The position numbers and the translations under genes are program-made. Shown one piece after another: positions 35,620-46,378 of a stretch of 64,000 bases of DNA. Numbering within the stretch: the stretch's first letter is position 1; each line of letters begins with the position of its first letter. The stretch is from Smallanthus sonchifolius (taxonomy: Eukaryota > Streptophyta > Magnoliopsida > Asterales > Asteraceae): contig CM042030.1 of NCBI GenBank assembly GCA_023525975.1, positions 31,552,350 through 31,616,349 on the forward strand, in the 5' to 3' direction. Below the pieces are notes generated by a model. It worked only from the letters and a program-made list of their open reading frames with translations. It did not search any database and had not been told where the DNA came from.

Positions 35620-38600
35620 TGTGACACCTGCAAAATTTCAGAATCCAAAACCCAGTTGTTTGGCTAAAACCCAACTAGGCCCAATAAGGTCCAATAGGAA
35701 GTCAAGTCCATTTGAGGCCCGGTAAGGATCCAAGCCCGTTAGAAATCCAAATTTACACAATCCGAATATCATATTAGTCACACGATTTCATTTAATGACT
35801 CGTTACGCGATTCTGAGAATTTAAGAAAAGATATAAGAACGTACGCGGTTCAGAAATTCTAAACGTTAAACGTGTTAAACAACGGTTTTTACCGGGTATT
35901 CGACAGAACGATTAAATGAATTAATGAATTATTGATATTAAGTATTAATATTCATTTGAAAAGACTGTTCGGATAAATACACGTGTAGTACGTGTATACG
36001 AATGTTAAACCACGTTAGATCCTCGTAAAACTAACGATAGCGGTACGGTTATTACCGATACGACAAATATTATAAATATTTGTTTATAATAAAAATGTTA
36101 TTAATAACCGGAGAGTGAAACGATAAATCCGACGAACAGACTCACACACGCGTTGTCAGCTCATACCGACTCGAATATTCTCCGGTAATAAGCTAACAAA
36201 ATAAATTATTTGAATATTTATTTTAGTATTAATATTTATATTATGAACGACAAATATTAATCGGGAACTAAATGCATGACGATATTTTGGGTTTGACACG
36301 CGTTACTGGTAGGTAGCCTACCCACTTAAAACGCTAGATATATATATAAAATCTTCTCATCTTTTTCCTCATTTGCACAACAAACACACACACTTGTGTG
36401 TGTGTGTTCAGAGAGAGAACGAGAGAAAGGAAGGGGGGGTCGGCCACCTTTCGGCGGCCTCCTCCGGCGAGCATGAACGGAAGAACAACGGCGGAGAGCA
36501 GCGGCGCACGGTGGCGCAGCGACAGCATCAGGAGGCGGCGGCGCACAGCGGCGGATCACAACGGACCGGCGAGTGGCGACAAGTGCACCACCTCATCTGA
36601 TAGATCTCGACGTCCTGAGTCCGATGGTGGTGGTGGTTTGCACAAGATCGCGACGGTGGTGGAGATTCCGGCCAAAAACACTTTTTCGGCGACCTCGACA
36701 AATGGGGCTTTTGCTAGAAAAGGGTTCCTAAAGGTCCGATCTACGCATACGAAGATGTTTGGGTCGAAAAAGTGAAGCTTTCCGGCCAAAACCACCAAAT
36801 CCGGCCACTGTCCGGTTTTCCGGCGGCGGCGGCGGCCGGCGGTAGAGACCGACGGCGCTGGTGGGGCTTGGCGAGACGAGTTCATGGCCGCTTGAATCAC
36901 CTCAATCGGAGTTCGTATGATCAAGTTATGAGCGAAACAAGTTTCTTCTCGCGTCGTGCTCAGCTTTTCGTACAAAACCGCTTAGAACGGCTTGTAGGCT
37001 AAGGTATGACCTGAAACACTTATATATCTATTGTCAGGTAATAGCACGGGACCTATAAATTTTGTCAGGGACGTCTTTTGAGAACGTTTTTCGGGCACGT
37101 TAAATTGTATTATAATGATATAGTTTTTATATATTTATCAAATAATTGTCGAATTGAAGTATGACTTTAGTATTAGGATCTAAAGTGCGGTTTATTGGAT
37201 TATTGGTGTAAGTTGGTGTTGTAATTGGACAATTGGATATTGTCGGGTTTAGCCAAAAACAAACGGGACTCTGCCCAATTTTCGTTAAAAATAAAGAATT
37301 TGGTTTCTACAACTTAGATGTCCTCAACATGGGTTGGGTTTAGATTTGAAACCATAATGTTAGGGCACGATCCTAGTTATATTGTTGTTGATATTGACAA
37401 CACTTGTTTGAACAATAGGAACCGTTTAGGATCGTTGCGCTCACTTGTTGTCAGTTCAGCTTGTGATCGCATTTGCTGGACTTGAGGTGAGTTCACTGTC
37501 CCCTTTTAACTTTTAATGTTTTAGAAACATCGGGGGAGAAACATACTTCCATAACACGTTTGAAAACACGAAACATCATTACTTGATACATCTTAGAAAA
37601 CATGGAACACATACTTATAAACATTTTCATATGGTAACAAGAAAACAAGACCCGACCTTTATGTTTGCATGAGTGAACACGTTTGGAGCTCGTAAAGCCC
37701 CCTGACCATCATATTTTATAACCATTAGCTAAGGATAGCCTGAGATTCTATGGATAGTACTATTGGGATTGACACCCCCGGTCATGGTTAGTCGCGCTAA
37801 CCATGGGTCCCTCTGGCCAAATGACCGCATAGTGTTCAAACATTGCTCGTGAGGTATGAGCGAGGGGCAAAACACCTGTGTCATGGTTTGGTTATGCCTC
37901 ATGTATGTACATATTATTTGTATTCCTAGCTAGTCTACAAATGGGTCAACATTACTTGTTTTGTTTATCATATTCATTGAAACGTTTTCGTGCAGATGGA
38001 TCTGCCAATCACTTATACACCAATGGTTTTGCCATTCGTTTACGTGGAAATGTTTTTATCAATGTTTTCAAGGAAAACAGTTTCATATTATGGCCATGTA
38101 CACATTATCAATGTTTTAAGGAAAAACGACTTATTTTATGACTATGACGTCATCACATGTTTTCGTTGGGAAAACTACTCGTTTTATGACTATGAAGTCA
38201 TCACATGTTTTCATTGGGAAAACTACTCGTTTTATGACTATGAAGTCATCACATGTTTTCATTGGGAAAACTACTCGTTTTATGACTATGAAGTCATCAC
38301 ATGTTTTCATTGGGAAAACTACTCGTTTTATGACTATGAAGTCATCACATGTTTTCATTGGGAAAACTACTCGTTTTATGACTATGAAGTCATCACATGT
38401 TTTCATTGGGAAAACTACTCGTTTTATGACTATGAAGTCATCACATGTTTTCATTGGGAAAACTACTCGTTTTATGACTATGAAGTCATCACATGTTTTC
38501 ATTGGGAAAACTACTCGTTTTATGACTATGAAGTCATCACATGTTTTCATTGGGAAAACTACTCGTTTTATGACTATGAAGTCATCACAGGTTTTCATTG

Positions 38601-39087
38601 GGAAAACTACTCGTTTTATGACTATGAAGTCATCACATGTTTTCGAGGAAAACAACCTTACATTAAACCCGTGTACATATTTTAAATGTTTTCAAGGAAA
38701 ACAGTTTCGTATCATGGCCATGTACATAATATCAATGTTTTCAAGGAAAATCACTTTACATTGCAACAATCAAACCTGTGAACTCACCAACCTTTGTGTT
38801 GACATTTTAAGTATGTTTTTCAGGTAATTCATAGTCATGGCATGGTTGGAATAGGTTAGCCTTTTGGAATAAACCTTAGAAGCCGAAGGAGTATGATCGT
38901 CAAACCTCAAGATGGCTTTCACCTATACATGGTTCTAGGACAATGTACAAGTTTATTATAGTATTTGTAATGGTGTTCAATATTCAGAAGTCTTTACTTT
39001 AACTTCCGATGTTATGTAATGTTACCAATCGTTGCAACCTTAATTTATTTATTTATTCAGTAAGTAAATAAATTTGGGGGTGTGACA
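35620..39087 (+). repeat. LARD2 3' LTR
   Basis: Same layout as the 5' LTR; longer because its minisatellite has two more units. Followed by the TSD CAACT. Confidence 0.95.
38134..38645 (+). repeat. 48-bp minisatellite in the 3' LTR, 10 full units plus a partial one
   Basis: Same unit as 30628-31043. One unit carries ACAGG for ACATG near 38588. TGACGTCA again appears only in the first unit (38145-38152). Confidence 0.97.
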
Positions 39088-39092
39088 CAACT

Positions 39093-40529
39093 TCATCGTC
39101 GTCTTCTTTTCTCAGCCGCCATGAAGGTCTACTACTCATCCTCGCACTAACATCGCTGCTGATGGCGGAAACCTAAGTGGGTTGCCGGAGAAGTAGACCT
39201 TAGGTTGCCGCCCCTCTCTCTCCTCTGCTCAACCATCTCTTGCTTCTCTCTCTACTTTCTCTCATAGTCTCTCTCGTATTTCTCTCTGGACACACATGTA
39301 TGGGTTTCTTTATGGTGATGGAGAAATGAAAAATGGGAGTAGTTTAAAAGAAGAATAAGTCTTGAATTGTGTTGATTTGATCAGGTTTGAGATTTTGTTA
39401 AAGATTTTAAAACAATCTTGAGAAGATCGGATATGGCAAATCTCAACAATTCCAAGAATGGATTTTATAATAAAGTCAAACCTGGATTTTTAAAGATTTT
39501 ATAAATATATAAGTTATTTATATTAAGCTTGTAGAAAGAGTAGGCAATTACCGGTGTAAAGCGGACAGCCTTCTACTTATCACGTGTATAATTTATACTC
39601 GTTTTTTAAATTCGGATTTTATTCTGTTATTCTTATAACAATAAGGTGCGGTAATAAATGTAATTAAAATATTTGTTTCGTAAAATTTCTGTTCCAACTG
39701 CTGTTCACGCCGGTATGTGTCGACATTGCGTGTCTCATACGGGTTCGCCTAAATAAGCGTTTAGTGCTCCGTTAAATAATATTATTAACTATGATAGTAA
39801 ATAGTTATATATATTTTATTATGATATTTCTAATATAGCCGGATATCGTTATGTACCAAGCATTCACAAGCGTCTGCTCCGGGTGAAACGGTTCACGTTC
39901 CGCAAGTAGTTATTAATTCCTAAATAACAATAATATTAATAATTTAATGCGATAGACATATAATAAATACTTTTTTGTCTTATTTAGTTACACTGGATCT
40001 AGCAAGACCCGTTGATGTCCACACCGGTGTTTGTCGCAATCGCGTGTCCAATGTTGCATTTCTCGCGTATAAATTCCTAATCAGTCGCCCGAATAAATAA
40101 TGGATTTAATAATATTATTTATTTGAGGTTTGGCTCCAAAAATATTTATCGCGTCGGATAATCGGTATAAGCCGTACGAGTGCGTTAATCGTTCTGATAG
40201 TTCTCTGTGTAAACGGTTTAGCTATTAATCAATATAAATTATATCGAATCGTGTAACGATCCGTCAAACAAAGGTTTATTAGTTTGTTTTGGACACGATT
40301 CATATATTGGGCCTTTAGTTGGGCCGTTAATGGGCCAAGTTTGTTTACCTAACAGCTTGGGCCAAGCCCAATGGGCCTAGTTCGTTTGTGTAAGCACAAT
40401 GTGTTTATTGGGTTCTAAATGGTAGCCCAAAGTGTTCGAGTTTGCTATCCAGCAATCCAAGTATCAAAATAGGTAGCACATAATTAAATAATTAAGAAAA
40501 AAATAGGCCCTAAATTTCAGGTTGTTACA
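39093..40529 (-). repeat. LTR2, second part
   Basis: Continuation of the solo LTR after the LARD2 insertion. The minus-strand start is TGTAACAACCTG (from 40529). 39100-39300 is a CT- and GC-rich leader-like stretch, comparable in place to the GC-rich leader of LARD2. The right TSD TGAGG is at 40530-40534. No gene. Confidence 0.85.
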
Positions 40530-40534
40530 TGAGG

Positions 40535-40743
40535 TTCCCGGTTTCCATTTCACCCAAGAATTCTAGCCGTGAACCATACCACGAAACCCAACTGTGAACT
40601 CTACCCGGGAATCCCAGCCATGAAATCTACCTGGGATTCCAGCCGTGAACCCTAACCGTGAACCTCTAGTTCTTACCTCAAAACCCTATTTTTGCATGGA
40701 TTCAGATCTGGATCGAGTGATTCGTCAAGTTTGGAACTTTTTA
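40535..40743 (-). repeat. LTR1, second part
   Basis: Continues the degenerate GTGAAC repeats seen at 24500-24620, then 'tttgcatggattcagatctgg', matching the Tekay LTR near 42410. Ends with the left TSD TTTTA (40739-40743) of the Tekay element. Confidence 0.75.
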
Positions 40744-41084
40744 TGTAAGGCCCCATTCCCGGGTGACCTCACTTGTTGGATTTACTCGTAAACATAGTCG
40801 TAATTACTAAACTTAAATTTAAAACATTCAGAAGTAGCAGAAGCAAACATCATTCAAATTACATGTCATAACAGCGGAAGTCTTAAAAATTGAAACATAA
40901 CATTGTCTTAACATAAATAAAAGTGGGATGTCAGTCTCGTGCCGGGTAACCTTCACGCCTTCGCACGACCATTCCTTTCTGTACCTGAAATGTATACTAA
41001 AAGTCAGCTAACGCTGGTGAGTTCTAGTTTAAAACTATTAAGTATGATCATTCTTTTCTTTATAAGTATACATAATTATATACA

Positions 41085-41335
41085 TTCATAACTTTTGCTT
41101 TTCTTTCATCCTTCTTTTGTGATTACATATATATAAATATACGTATTCATAACTTTTGCTTTTCTTTTATCTTTCTTTTGTGATTACATATATATAAATA
41201 TACGTATTCATAACTTTTTCTTTTCTTTCATCTTTCTTTTGTGATTACATATATATATATATACACGTATTCATAACTTTTGCTTTTCTTTCATCTTTCT
41301 TTTGTGATTACATATATATATATGCATTCACCTTT
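41085..41335 (-). repeat. 61-bp AT-rich tandem repeat, about 4 units
   Basis: Units combine TTCATAACTTTTGC, a TTTCTTT-type pyrimidine run, TTTGTGATTACA and a short TA tract. The array recurs in the other LTR at about 48268-48520 with TA tracts of different length. Confidence 0.85.
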
Positions 41336-42182
41336 TTCTTTTCTTAACTTTCATGGGTCATACACTTAAGGGTGATCAACCCGTCATTTGTTTGCGAATG
41401 TCACAAAGACAAACGCCACGGTCCATCGTCATGGCCCGCCATTCTTACAACCGTCCGGCAACTTGTGTCAGTCCGTAATTTTATTCTTACAACCGTCCGG
41501 CAACTTGTGTCCGTCCGTCATGACTTACAACCGTCCTACCGTCGTAGGCCGTAATTCGCCCGTCTACCCGAAAGTATCCGTTTCACATGCGACTATTATT
41601 TATGCAACCGTTCTACTATTCATAATATGCCATTTGCTTCGACCGTCCATTAATGGCTTTCGTACGTCCTAGCTGATGAAGGAACGTATTTGTCCCGGTT
41701 ACAAAATAGTCACGTGGTCGTCCGTCTACCGAAGTAGCCGTTATCATCGAAGCGTCCATAACTTTGTTTTATACTTGGCAAGCAATATATACATGGATAT
41801 AAGGCAAGATTTCTTTCTTACACATTGTGTTATTCTTTCATTCATTCTATATAATCATACGATTCATTCTTTGTGCATAATTCATTTTCGTATATATATA
41901 AAAAAATATATATTAGTATATCACGTATGATCACATTAGCATTCATATCATTTATTCATTTAGTGTATACATTTCAGCCCCAAAACATTTAATAAGGTTT
42001 GCACATAACATAGAAGGGGGCACATAGAACTCACCTGAAAAGCTAGTCTTGGTTGTCCTAAACAAAGGTCCAACAACGTCATGTACGATCTGAATTAAGT
42101 AGTTTAAATACACATCAGACTCAACCCCGACTCTAGCGGTTTAATCATTCTAAACATTCTGACTTTACTTACTGGTCTGCTG

Positions 42183-42380
42183 CCTGCGCACTTAGTAAGT
42201 GCGCAGGGCCTTGCTCATGCGTACTTGACAAGTGCGCAGAGCATTCTTCTTGCGTACTTGGTAAGTACGCATGATCTTTCTCCTGCGTACCTGCGTACTT
42301 GGTAAGTACGCATGATCTTTCTCCTGCGTACTTGGTAAGTACGCAGGACGTCCTTTCTGCGTACTTGATAAGTACGCAGC
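42183..42380 (-). repeat. 33-bp hairpin minisatellite, 6 units
   Basis: Each unit carries GCGTACTT and AAGTACGC around a 3-base loop. The first unit is GCGCACTT with AAGTGCGC, so both arms changed and pairing was kept. The second unit has one unpaired change. An 8-bp partial unit interrupts the array at about 42291. Confidence 0.9.
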
Positions 42381-42752
42381 ACCTGTTTTCTGGACAAGTC
42401 CGAAATTTTGCATGTTAATCCGATCATGCTAATCTTACAATTTTCTTTGATCAAAAGGTGCGGTTTTCACTATAGATGCTAGTTCTAAGCTTATTTTCAA
42501 GTTTCATCCATAAAAACGTCTCCCATATAGCTAAAACCCGAGAAACCCCAAAACAAACAAAAACTCAGATTATGGTCGAATCGTTACCTGGATTGGACTG
42601 ATTCAGAGGTTTTACTCACGAGCTCAGCGGTAACGTGCTCCTTCGATCTCGTGTCGATCCGTTGACTTTCTCTCTCTAGACCCGAGCTCTCCTTTCTCTC
42701 TCTAGCTTGCAAGTGTTGGTGAAATAATGAGAGCTTCAAGGCTGTCTTGGCC

Positions 42753-42760
42753 CTTATATA
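42753..42760 (-). promoter_or_regulatory. TATA box of the Tekay LTR
   Basis: Minus-strand TATATAAG, followed by a CT-rich leader. The copy in the 5' LTR is at 49951-49958 and would start genomic RNA. Confidence 0.6.
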
Positions 42761-42879
42761 CCTGGGCTTCCCTCGGCCCGTTGGAGCCGAGCCCAAGCCC
42801 ATCCATTTTTCTTTCATTTTTGATGATTAAATCTCTATCGCGTTATTAGTTACTTATTTACTATTTATGGGATGTTACA

Positions 42880-42916
42880 AGTCTACCCTCCTTAAAGAGG
42901 TTTCGTCCTCGAAACC
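42880..42916 (-). other. Tekay polypurine tract with hairpin
   Basis: GGTTTCG pairs with CGAAACC (42899-42916) around a 4-base loop. On the minus strand this is followed by AAGGAGGGTAGAC and then the LTR. Confidence 0.8.
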
Positions 42917-42918
42917 GT

Positions 42919-44348
42919 TTATACGTTAAACAATTTAGGGTATAGTCCCCTCATCTCGTCTTCTTTTTCCGATTTAGCTTCTGACCCTTTTCTGTGCTTC
43001 CATTGTATTTTGACTAAAGGAATCGACTTATTGCGTAGTCGTTTCTCAGCTCGGTCAAGGATGGCTATCGGTTCCTCTACATAATTTAGGCTGTTATCCA
43101 CTTCGATCTCGTCGTAAGGTATGTGAGATGTGTCGTCAGCTAGGCACTTGCGTAAGTGCAACACGTGGAACGTAGGGTGTATTCCACTAAGTTCAACGGG
43201 TAGGTCGAGTCTGTAAGCAACTTGACCCACTCTCGCTAAAATCTTGAAAGGTCCGACAAACCTTGGACTTAGTTTGCCACGTCTTCTGAATCGGATGATT
43301 CCTTTCCATGGTGATACCTTTAACAGTACCATGTCCCCCACTTGAAACTCTAAATCCCTTCTTCTCTTATCCATGTATGATTTATGTCTGTCTTTTGCAG
43401 CTTTCATTCGAGCCTTGATTTGATCAAATTTCTCGGAAGTAGCTTTGACCACTTCGAGACTTGCAAAATCCTTTTTCCAATTTTCCCCCAACAAACCGGG
43501 GTCCTACATTCCCTCCCATACAACATTTCAAATGGCAGCATGCCAATAGTCGAGTGATAGCTGTTGTTATATGAAAATTCTGTCAATGGTAGATGGCTGT
43601 CCCAGCTCCCACCGAAGTCAATGATACAGTCCCGGAGCATGTCCTCCAAGGTCTGAATGGTCCTTTCCGATTGTCCATCGGTTTGGGGGTGGTAAGCGGT
43701 GCTGATGTTCAGTCTAGTGCCCATTGCCTCATTGAATTTCTTCCAAAACCTTGACGTGAATCTAGTATCCCTGTCGGACACAATCGACAGCGGCATACCA
43801 TGTCTACTCACAACTTCTTTGATAAATATTTCTGCTAGTCTTTCTGACAAAGAAGTCTCACGTATTGGCAAGAAGTGAGCACTTTTCGTCAAGCGGCCGA
43901 CGATCACCCAAATGGTATCATTGCCTTTAGCTGTTCACGGTAGCTTGGTAATGAAGTCCATCGTGATCTCCTCCCACTTCCATTCCGGTATTGGTAAGGG
44001 TTGCATTTTACCGCATGGTTTCTGGTGCTCGGCCTTAACTAGTGAACACGTCAAGCACTTGTTCACGTACTCAGTCACATCATTGTTCATGCCCGGCCGC
44101 CAGTACTCTTTCTTCAAGTCTTGATACATTTTGTTTGTCCCGGGGTGGATAGAATAACGAGACTTATGGGCCTCATCGAGTATTTTGGCTCTAAGCTCGC
44201 CAATCTTAGGTATCCACATCCGGCCAAACCTAGTTCGTACACCGTATGCATTTGCATCTAAATTCCCTTGTTGTCCTACTATTCTTTCTCGTTTTATATT
44301 TCTTTCAGATAGTGCTTCATCTTGTGCCTTTGATATTTCACTCATCAA
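42919..44348 (-). pseudogene. Tekay integrase with chromodomain-like C-terminus, broken
   Basis: Integrase joins element DNA to the chromosome. The N-terminal part (44348-43935) has the His/Cys zinc site (HPGTNKMYQDLKKEYW, then CLTC). The core (43907-43404) shows IVSDRDTRF with its Asp and TDGQSERTIQ with its Glu, but the first catalytic Asp in the V-D-R-L-T-K motif is Gly (codon at 43896-43898). A stop separates the two parts near 43932, and a frameshift near 43480 precedes the C-terminus. The end (43494-42919) has a GPF/Y module (VGPFKILARVGQVAYRL) and a chromodomain-like tail (YVEEPIAILDRAEKRL), which is why I place it in Tekay/Del. Confidence 0.9.
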
Positions 44349-44362
44349 ATCTGGCGTTATAA

Positions 44363-45460
44363 TCAGCTGACACGCTTTGATCCGGATAGGTGTCGATTCT
44401 TCCTTCTACTTAAAGCGTCAGCCACCACGTTTGCCTTGCCTAGATGGTACAATATCTCACAGTCATAGTCCTTCAGTAGCTCTAACCACCTCCTTTGTCT
44501 CATGTTTAATTCCTTTTGCTCGAAAAAGTACTTCAGGCTTTTGTGATCGGGGTAAATGGTGCATTTGACTCCATACAGATAGTGCCTCCATATTTTCAAC
44601 GTGAAAACTATTGCTGCTAACTCTAGATCGTGTGTTGGGTAGTTAGCCTCGTGAATCTTTAGTTGTCGTGAGGTGTAAGCAATTACCTTTCTTCGTTGCA
44701 TAAGTATGCACCCCAAACCCTGCCCCGAAGCGTCAGAATAGACTACCAAGTCTTCATTTCCCTCAGGTAGAGTCAAGACTGGAGCTTGGGTTAATCGTGC
44801 CTTAAGTTCTTCAAATGCGTTGTTTTGGGTTTGACCCCATTCATACTTCACTTCCTTCCGTGTCAACTTAGTTAGTGGCAAGGCTATTCTTGAAAAATCT
44901 TGAATGAACCTTCGATAGTAGCCTGCCAATCCCAGAAAACTTCGTATCTCTGTTGGTGTCTTTGGGACGTTCCATTCCTTTACTGTCTCGATCTTTGTAG
45001 GATCCACCATAATGCCGTTTGGGTTTATTACATGACCTAGGAATTGGACTTCCCTAAGCCAGAATGCGCATTTGGAGAATTTTGCGTACAACTTTTCCTG
45101 CTTCAGCACCTCCAGAACCTCCCTTAGGTGACAGTGGTGATCACCCTTGCTTTTCGAATATACCAGTATGTCGTCTATAAAAACTATCACTGATCGATCC
45201 AACATGGGTCGACATACTCTATTCATCAAATCCATAAACGCTGCTGGTGCGTTGGTCAATCCGAAGGACATCACGAGAAACTCATAATGCCCATAACGCG
45301 TGCGAAACGCGGTCTTTGGTACGTCTTTTTCTCTTACTTTCAACTGATGGTAACCCGACCTAAGATCGATCTTTGAAAACCAACTTGCACCTTGTAGTTG
45401 ATTAAAAAGGTCGTCTATTCTAGGCAGTGGGTATTTGTTCTTTACTGTCCTCTTGTTCAA
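44363..45460 (-). pseudogene. Tekay reverse transcriptase and RNase H
   Basis: An open stretch of 365 codons continues the RT begun at 46231 after a TAG at 45461-45463. RT landmarks are WFSKIDLRSGYHQ, MSFGLTNAPAAF and the catalytic FIDDILVYS; then the linker FLGLAGYYRRFI. RNase H has YSDASGQGLGCIL, SRQLKIHEANYPTHDLELAA and DHKSL. This domain block looks intact apart from the separating stops. It stops at 44363, just before the integrase zinc region. Confidence 0.92.
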
Positions 45461-46231
45461 CTAGCGGTAGTCAATGCACATGCTCATGCTGCCGTCCTTC
45501 TTCTTTACAAATAGTACCGGAGCGCCCCACGGTGAGATGCTCGGTCTAATAAATCCTTTTTCTGTTAGTTCCTCTAGTTGAGACATCAATTCTTTCATTT
45601 CTGACGGAGCCAATCGGTAGGGGGCTTTGGCAACGGGCTCAGCTCCTGGCAATAAGTCAATCTGAAATTCTATTTCCCGATCGGGTGGTAACCCAGGTAG
45701 ATCCTCAGGGAATACTTCCGGAAAGTTGCACACCACGGGTACATTCTTGAGTTCATTCATTTTCATTCTACCATCAATAACATACACCAAATAAGCTTCG
45801 CAACCGCGCCTCATGTATCTTTCGGCCTTAATCATCGAGATGATGTTCGGCATCGTGCAATTCCAATCCCCATAAACCGTAATTGGACTACCGCTAGGAG
45901 CCTTGAGGTGTATCCTCTTACGTTTACATATGATTTGAGCTTCGTTGGCAGCTAGCCAATCCATACCCAATACTATATCGAATCCTCCTAAGGTGAGAAG
46001 GAATAATCTAGAAGGGAACTTATGACCCTCTATTTCTATGATGCAATCCTCTGTTACTTGAAATACTGCCGAATTTTTACCAACGGCAGTTTGTACGCTA
46101 AAGACCTTTACTATGGTGTTGATAGTGCAACCTAGTTTACGACTAAATGCATTGGATATAAAACTTTTACTAGCACTAGAGTCAAATAAAATAGCAGCAT
46201 GTTCGTTATTAACTAGGAACGTACCTGACAC
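45461..46231 (-). pseudogene. Tekay protease and start of reverse transcriptase
   Basis: The aspartic protease motif is LFDSSASKSFIS; the usual third residue of the D-S/T-G triad is Ser here (codon at 46175-46177, AGT), so cleavage activity is doubtful. The flap-side motif FDIVLGMDWL is kept. RT begins with VCNFPEVFPEDLPGLPP and WGAPVLFVKKKDGSM, then IDYR and a stop (TAG at 45461-45463). Confidence 0.9.
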
Positions 46232-46378
46232 AACATCAGGGTTTCCCCTCGCTTCCTCCTCAGTCAGGGCGTAGGCTTGTGTCCTAGCCTTTGGCTGTTC
46301 TTGTTCCTTTTCTTTTCCCGAACCAGATTGTCTGGTTTTTCTGCAACTCTTGGTCAGATGTCCAAATTGTCCACAACT

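Larger units (their letters stand above)
28113..39087 (+). mobile_element. LARD2: complete 10.98-kb non-autonomous LTR retrotransposon
   Basis: Two nearly identical LTRs (3,373 and 3,468 bp), a primer-binding site, a 4.1-kb internal region and a polypurine tract lie inside a perfect 5-bp TSD CAACT (28108-28112 and 39088-39092). The interior has no gag-pol motifs, so replication proteins must come from elsewhere. The LTR shares a homologous minisatellite and hairpin with LTR3, whose element carries pol fragments, pointing to that lineage as a possible helper. High LTR identity suggests a fairly recent insertion. Confidence 0.93.
40744..42879 (-). repeat. Tekay 3' LTR
   Basis: Minus-strand start TGTAACATCCC (42879), end GGGGCCTTACA (40744). 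Contains a 61-bp tandem repeat, a block of GTCCGGCAACTTGTGTC repeats at about 41440-41520, a 33-bp hairpin array and a TATA box. Confidence 0.93.

Noticed and set aside
36398..36775. 125-residue Arg-rich ORF in the LARD2 3' LTR
   Set aside because: The matching place of the 5' LTR has a stop in this frame and the flanking frames are equally open. GC-rich DNA makes such chance frames.
41372..41930. Plus-strand ORFs in the Tekay LTRs (60-105 residues, also 48558-49179)
   Set aside because: They run antisense to the element within the LTR and cross its tandem repeats. Conservation between the two copies is only LTR identity.
42183..42454. CRISPR-like array, and repetitive minus-strand ORFs, in the Tekay LTR
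   Set aside because: Units are contiguous with no unique spacers, the setting is a plant LTR, and the frames are by-products of the repeat.
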